The notes below the pieces were generated by a model. The model ran no database searches. It was not told the DNA's origin and saw nothing but the letters and a program-made list of their open reading frames with translations. From Chitinophagales bacterium (GTDB lineage: Bacteria; Bacteroidota; Bacteroidia; Chitinophagales; CAIOSU01), in contig JAGYJT010000015.1 of NCBI GenBank assembly GCA_018401955.1, positions 1-64,000 of the forward strand: a DNA stretch of 64,000 nt, given 5' to 3'. Both the position numbers and the translations under genes were made by a program. Shown here piece by piece: positions 61,004-64,000 of the stretch. The number at the start of each line of letters is the position of its first letter. Position 1 is the first letter of the stretch.

Positions 61004-61537
61004 TTACTTTATTTTGTTGTTATCTATTAGCTCTAAGTAGTACACCATACTCTCGTGTGAAGACGAATTACCAATATATTCGCTGCAAACCTGTACGATT
61101 AGGTACTTATAACCGTAGGCAGAAAAGTGAACGCTTTTATACTTTCCAAGTACCTCCCTTATTAATTCGGGATAACTTATAGTTTCGGTTCTAGTATAAA
61201 TAGTATCCCAACGTTCTCTATAATTCTTAAAGTTTATTCCTACGCCCTCAAAGTCGTGCGTGATAAACAAGAATTTGAAGATCGCGTTGCTATCATAATC
61301 GCAATATCTACTGGAACTTCTAATTTTCTCCTTAAAAACCTCCAATTTCTTATAAAGTGCTGCTTGGTGGGTGCTATCCTTAATTGACAGATTATGCCGT
61401 TTAACAAATGTCCAATTGTAATCGTTTGTCGGTAATATATTTATGCAGGGGAATTCCATAGGATCATTGCAAGTAAAATTTTGCGCTGAAAGCACTTTGG
61501 AAAATAACACGATAACAGCAAGCAATATAATTATCAT
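61004..61537 (-). CDS. Secreted protein of unknown function
   Basis: 177 residues from the ATG at 61537, which begins a signal peptide (MIIILLAVIVLFSKVLSA, cut before Q); an upstream ATG at 61588 adds 17 less likely residues. No family recognised. The mature part has three cysteines early (TCNDPMEFPCIN and RYCDYDS), which may form disulfides, and a helix-strand alternation toward the end (YPELIREVLGKYKSVHFSAYG). AT-rich compared with the housekeeping genes. It stands between the helicase and a repeat-rich gap. Confidence 0.65.
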   Translation of the reverse strand: MIIILLAVIVLFSKVLSAQNFTCNDPMEFPCINILPTNDYNWTFVKRHNLSIKDSTHQAALYKKLEVFKEKIRSSSRYCDYDSNAIFKFLFITHDFEGVGINFKNYRERWDTIYTRTETISYPELIREVLGKYKSVHFSAYGYKYLIVQVCSEYIGNSSSHESMVYYLELIDNNKIK

Positions 61538-61694
61538 ATAGTTAGATTTAGTTTCAAATCTAAGATGCAGCACTAATAGCAGTTCCATAAACGACGATAA
61601 GAAATTATTCTAATTATTGATAACTATTCGCCAATAATACGGCATTCCCTTGGCCCTGCTCAGCTGTCCCGTTTTAACCTCCCCCCCTCGTCTA

Positions 61695-61737
61695 CGTCTC
61701 TTGACGCGGATGTAACGGACTGTGCGTCTCCTAACGC
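61695..61737. repeat. Pair of small hairpins with TCTT and TCCT loops
   Basis: CGTC-TCTT-GACG (61695-61706) and, 17 bases on, GCGT-CTCCTA-ACGC (61724-61737). The loops resemble those of the two-hairpin element (TCCT and TCTT/TCTA) although the stems differ. Confidence 0.45.
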
Positions 61738-61782
61738 GCGTAATGCCTAGGAACTTTAGAGTTTACCACCCGCCATAGTCCA

Positions 61783-61815
61783 CGCGCGCACCCTTCGACA
61801 GGCTCATGATGACAT
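61783..61815 (+). repeat. GCGCGCACCCTTCGACA repeat, copy 2
   Basis: CGCGCGCACCCTTCGACA followed by GGCTCATGATGACAT. Differs from copy 3 by one base in the second half. Confidence 0.6.
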
Positions 61816-61842
61816 GCCAGCTTCCGCCAAACACCATGCCCC

Positions 61843-61898
61843 CATGCTACCTTAAGCGTCCTCGCTTAAGGTGGTGGTTACACCAGCCTCTTGGCTGG
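61843..61898 (+). repeat. Two-hairpin dispersed repeat, copy 3
   Basis: Stem one ACCTTAAGCG / CGCTTAAGGT (61849-61872), loop TCCT; stem two CCAGCC / GGCTGG (61883-61898), loop TCTT. Relative to copies 1 and 2, stem two has A to C on one arm and T to G on the other, a compensating pair change. Confidence 0.8.
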
Positions 61899-61951
61899 CA
61901 CGAGGTGCGGTAAAGCGGCGGTAGTGCTGTATTCGTGTGCGGGCTGCCCAT

Positions 61952-61985
61952 GCGCGCACCCTTCGACAGGCTCAGGATGACATGC
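61952..61985 (+). repeat. GCGCGCACCCTTCGACA repeat, copy 3
   Basis: GCGCGCACCCTTCGACA then GGCTCAGGATGACATG, the most regular of the three copies. Confidence 0.6.
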
Positions 61986-62052
61986 CTTTCAAATGGCTAA
62001 AACCTTGCTATACCTCATTTTCGTAACCTCCTAATCAGCCAAACAACATTTT

Positions 62053-62080
62053 AATCAAACAAACGTTTGGTAAAGAAAAA
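62053..62080 (+). promoter_or_regulatory. TetR-type operator over the -33 box, upstream of tetR
   Basis: Inverted repeat CAAAC-N4-GTTTG (62056-62069) inside a 28-base block of which 24 positions are identical to the block at 62852. The right arm supplies the -33 TTTG (62066-62069); exactly 20 bases later comes the -7 box TAACTTTA (62090-62097). A repressor bound here would block RNA polymerase, so autorepression is likely. Confidence 0.65.
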
Positions 62081-62191
62081 GAGGAATGATAACTTTAACC
62101 ACCCCTAACCCCTCCTTGGCCTAACGCTCATTGCCAAGCGAAGGAGGGGGAACTCAAAACAAAGTCTTGATACTTGATACTAGAATAAACA

Positions 62192-62749
62192 ATGCCTAAA
62201 GCTAAAGTAAGCGAAACATTTATCCTCAACCAGGCGTTGAAGATATTCAGCCAGAAGAGCTATTACAACGCTACCATGGCTGATATTGCGCAGGCGTGCG
62301 GTTTGCTCAAGGGCAGTATGTACCACTACTACCCTAGCAAGGAAGAGCTGATGAAATCGGTAATTGCCTATGTGCATGAGTATTTTAACAGAGAGGTGTT
62401 TGCACATGCCTATAACACCAAGCTGAGCACTCGTGAACGCCTACGTAAAATGGGTGAACTGACGGAAAAAATGTTCATCGGGCCGCAAGAGGGCTGCATC
62501 ATGGGCAACATCGGCATCGAAACGGCCAGGGTAATACCGGAGTTTAGCGAGCTGATACGTAACTTTTTCGATGATTGGATGAACGCCCTCACCTTTGTAT
62601 TGAAGGATAAATATAGCGAGAAAACTGCCCGTGAAGTGGCCGAGCAATGTGTGAGCGAAATTGAAGGAGCGGTAATGATGATGCGCATTTACAACGAACC
62701 ACGCTACTTGCAAGATGCCTTGAAGCGGATTGCGAAGAGAGCATATTGA
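62192..62749 (+). CDS. TetR/AcrR family transcriptional regulator
   Basis: 185 residues. N-terminal helix-turn-helix at about 8-55: ETFILNQALKIFSQKSYYNATMADIAQACGLLKGSMYHYYPSKEELM (shown here as the motif ATMADIAQACGLLKGSMYHYYPS in two overlapping parts), typical TetR recognition region. The C-terminal ligand-binding half is helical, with CIMGNIGIETARV and a late EIEGAVMMMRIY segment. The adjacent beta-oxidation gene and the identical operator-like repeats before both genes suggest a local repressor that responds to acyl-CoA or fatty acids. The leader of about 94 bases contains a GC-rich hairpin. Confidence 0.95.
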   Translation: MPKAKVSETFILNQALKIFSQKSYYNATMADIAQACGLLKGSMYHYYPSKEELMKSVIAYVHEYFNREVFAHAYNTKLSTRERLRKMGELTEKMFIGPQEGCIMGNIGIETARVIPEFSELIRNFFDDWMNALTFVLKDKYSEKTAREVAEQCVSEIEGAVMMMRIYNEPRYLQDALKRIAKRAY

Positions 62750-62851
62750 GAGATAACAAATAACAGATGAGAGATGACAAATAAAAGAGAAAGACAACAG
62801 ACCGTTAAATTTTCCTTATTTCTCATCTGTCATCTCACATTTCTCATCTAA

Positions 62852-62879
62852 AATCAAACGGTTGTTTGGTAAAGAAAAA
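62852..62879 (+). promoter_or_regulatory. TetR-type operator over the -33 box, upstream of the beta-oxidation gene
   Basis: CAAAC-N4-GTTTG (62855-62868) in the same 28-base context as at 62053; only the four central bases differ. -33 TTTG at 62865-62868, then exactly 20 bases, then the -7 box TATCTTAG (62889-62896). Upstream, 62762-62850 holds an imperfect inverted repeat (GATGAGAGATGACAAATA against TTATTTCTCATCTGTCATCTC, in part), probably the tetR terminator region. Confidence 0.65.
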
Positions 62880-62950
62880 AGTTTGGGGTATCTTAGTTAC
62901 CCATTTAATAAAGTGATAAAACGTTCAATTTAAACCCTTAATAAACATCT

Positions 62951-64000
62951 ATGGATACCGCACAAGTTCAATCCAAGGCTTCAACGGGCGCAGGCACTAA
63001 ACGCCGCATCCGCAAGGCTGTGGTGCTTGGTTCGGGCGTAATGGGTTCGCGTATCGCGCTACACTTTGCCAATGTTGGCCTCGAAGTGTTGTTGCTCGAT
63101 ATCGTTCCTCGCGACCTGAGTGAAGCAGATGCTAAAAACCCTGCCAAACGCAATGCAATTGTTAATGGCGCCCTTACCGCATCTATAAAGTCAAAACCTT
63201 CTCCTGTATACGACCCGGCCTTTATTAGCCGCGTTAAGACCGGAAACTTTGACGATAATTTTAAAGATATAGCCGACGCCGACCTGATATTGGAGGCAGT
63301 TGTAGAGAACCTTGCTATCAAAAAAACCGTGTTTGACCAAGTGGACAAATACCGCAAACCTGGTTCAATTGTAGCATCTAACACCTCTGGTATTCCTATC
63401 CATAGCATGTTGGATGGTCGCACCGAAGATTTCCAAAAAAACTTCCTAGGATTGCACTTTTTCAACCCACCTCGCTACCTAAAGTTATTGGAGGTTATCC
63501 CTACGCCTAAAACCGACCCTGCTGTTACCAGCTTTATGTTGGACTATGGTAGCAAGGTAATAGGCAAAACCACCGTATTGTGTAAAGATACCCCTGCGTT
63601 TATCGCAAACCGCATCGGTGTATTCAGCATCATGGCCATTTTCCATGTAATGCAGGATATGGGATTGACTATACAAGAAGTAGATGCGTTGACTGGCCCA
63701 GTTAGTGGTCGCCCTAAGTCGGCTACTTTCCGTACTGGCGATGTTGTTGGTTTGGATACCTTGGTAAAAGTTGCCCAAAACGCATACAACGATTGTGTAA
63801 ACGACGAATCGCGCGACCTATTCAAAATCCCTGCTTATGTGGAGAAAATGGTAGCAAACGGTTGGTTGGGCGATAAAACCGGTCAAGGTTTCTATAAAAA
63901 GACCAAAGATGCCAATGGTAAGAAACAGATTCTTACCTTGAATCTTAACACCCTAGAGTACGAAGATCAGCCCCGAGCTAAGTTTGCCACCATTGAGCAA
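62951..64000 (+). CDS. 3-hydroxyacyl-CoA dehydrogenase (FadB/FadN-like), N-terminal part; runs off the window
   Basis: 350 codons are open from the ATG at 62951 to the window edge. The NAD-binding Rossmann motif is VLGSGVMGSRIALHFANVG near residue 30, followed by ADLILEAVVENLAIKK with the His-Glu type active site expected in GLHFFNPPRYLKLLEV near 162-177, and DTPAFIANRIG near 215. Such proteins in Bacteroidota are about 800 residues: dehydrogenase first, enoyl-CoA hydratase after, the reverse of E. coli FadB; the second half would be outside the window. Role: beta-oxidation of fatty acids. The operator before it suggests repression by the TetR protein upstream. Confidence 0.93.
   Translation, partial: MDTAQVQSKASTGAGTKRRIRKAVVLGSGVMGSRIALHFANVGLEVLLLDIVPRDLSEADAKNPAKRNAIVNGALTASIKSKPSPVYDPAFISRVKTGNFDDNFKDIADADLILEAVVENLAIKKTVFDQVDKYRKPGSIVASNTSGIPIHSMLDGRTEDFQKNFLGLHFFNPPRYLKLLEVIPTPKTDPAVTSFMLDYGSKVIGKTTVLCKDTPAFIANRIGVFSIMAIFHVMQDMGLTIQEVDALTGPVSGRPKSATFRTGDVVGLDTLVKVAQNAYNDCVNDESRDLFKIPAYVEKMVANGWLGDKTGQGFYKKTKDANGKKQILTLNLNTLEYEDQPRAKFATIEQ

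Larger units (their letters stand above)
61589..62191. other. 600-base gene-free stretch: hairpin repeats, then tetR promoter region
   Basis: Contains, in order, two small CGTC/GACG and GCGT/ACGC hairpins (61695-61737), two GCGCGCACCCTTCGACA repeats, the third two-hairpin element, the tetR operator and promoter, and a leader hairpin of CCCCTCC / GGAGGGG type (about 62109-62150). No open frame is convincing. Confidence 0.7.

Noticed and set aside
53610..61985. Possible CRISPR array
   Set aside because: The repeats are hairpin elements of several kinds, far apart and unevenly spaced, with no unique spacers of constant length and no cas genes.

Overview
The window looks like a chromosomal segment of a Gram-negative member of the Bacteroidota, probably a free-living aerobe outside the Bacteroides gut group. 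Reasons: two secreted proteins end in a type IX secretion (Por) sorting domain; many signal peptides are cut after Ala-Gln; the ExbB-type channel carries the signal peptide and acidic linker typical of the phylum; DUF6029 and Omp28-like proteins sit side by side; and -7 promoter boxes of the Bacteroidota form TAnnTTTG stand before many genes. Most genes are housekeeping or envelope genes. I see no phage, plasmid, insertion sequence, rRNA or CRISPR array. One tRNA (Ser, GGA) is present.

Layout. 0-5.3 kb: a lipoprotein fragment, a small membrane protein, a polysaccharide deacetylase, TatD, tRNA-Ser and an ExbB / membrane protein / ExbD / ExbD operon closed by a terminator. 5.3-15.5 kb: uvrB, dcd, an AidB-like acyl-CoA dehydrogenase, a sensor kinase with an ethylene-receptor-like membrane domain and its Rcp1-like response regulator, an LpoB/COG3014 lipoprotein pair, and a rhomboid protease. 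15.6-21 kb: one minus-strand operon in which the two halves of a split transketolase flank two von Willebrand A proteins, followed by an ECF sigma factor. 21-32 kb: a TPR histidine kinase, a T9SS cargo protein, a CocE-like hydrolase, a MarC remnant, a large unknown secreted glycosidase-like protein and a QueA-like enzyme. 32-33 kb: a hairpin-rich, nearly gene-free stretch with two very small genes.

33-52 kb: a cNMP-binding-like protein, a LytS/LytTR two-component pair followed by 21-bp-spaced direct repeats and a LamG/T9SS surface protein, then manC, recQ, a DgkA-type kinase, an SDR, a TlpA/DUF6029/Omp28 cluster, an AI-2E family permease, a PurM-like AIR synthase, a PlsC-like acyltransferase and small hydrolases. 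52-62 kb is the most accessory part: a 1951-residue DUF4011/SF1 helicase/nuclease protein resembling single-gene anti-phage proteins, coupled to an alpha/beta hydrolase, lies among several families of hairpin repeats. 62-64 kb: a TetR regulator and the start of a beta-oxidation enzyme gene, each preceded by the same operator-like inverted repeat over the -33 box.

The best leads are (1) the shared TetR operator, (2) a two-hairpin dispersed repeat with compensatory base changes, (3) -7 boxes placed exactly four bases before start codons, implying leaderless mRNAs, (4) three direct repeats at exact 21-bp spacing after the LytTR regulator, (5) the defence-like helicase with a transglutaminase-like N-terminal domain, and (6) the VWA pair inserted between the transketolase halves. 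All functions are inferred from reading the sequence; no database search was run.
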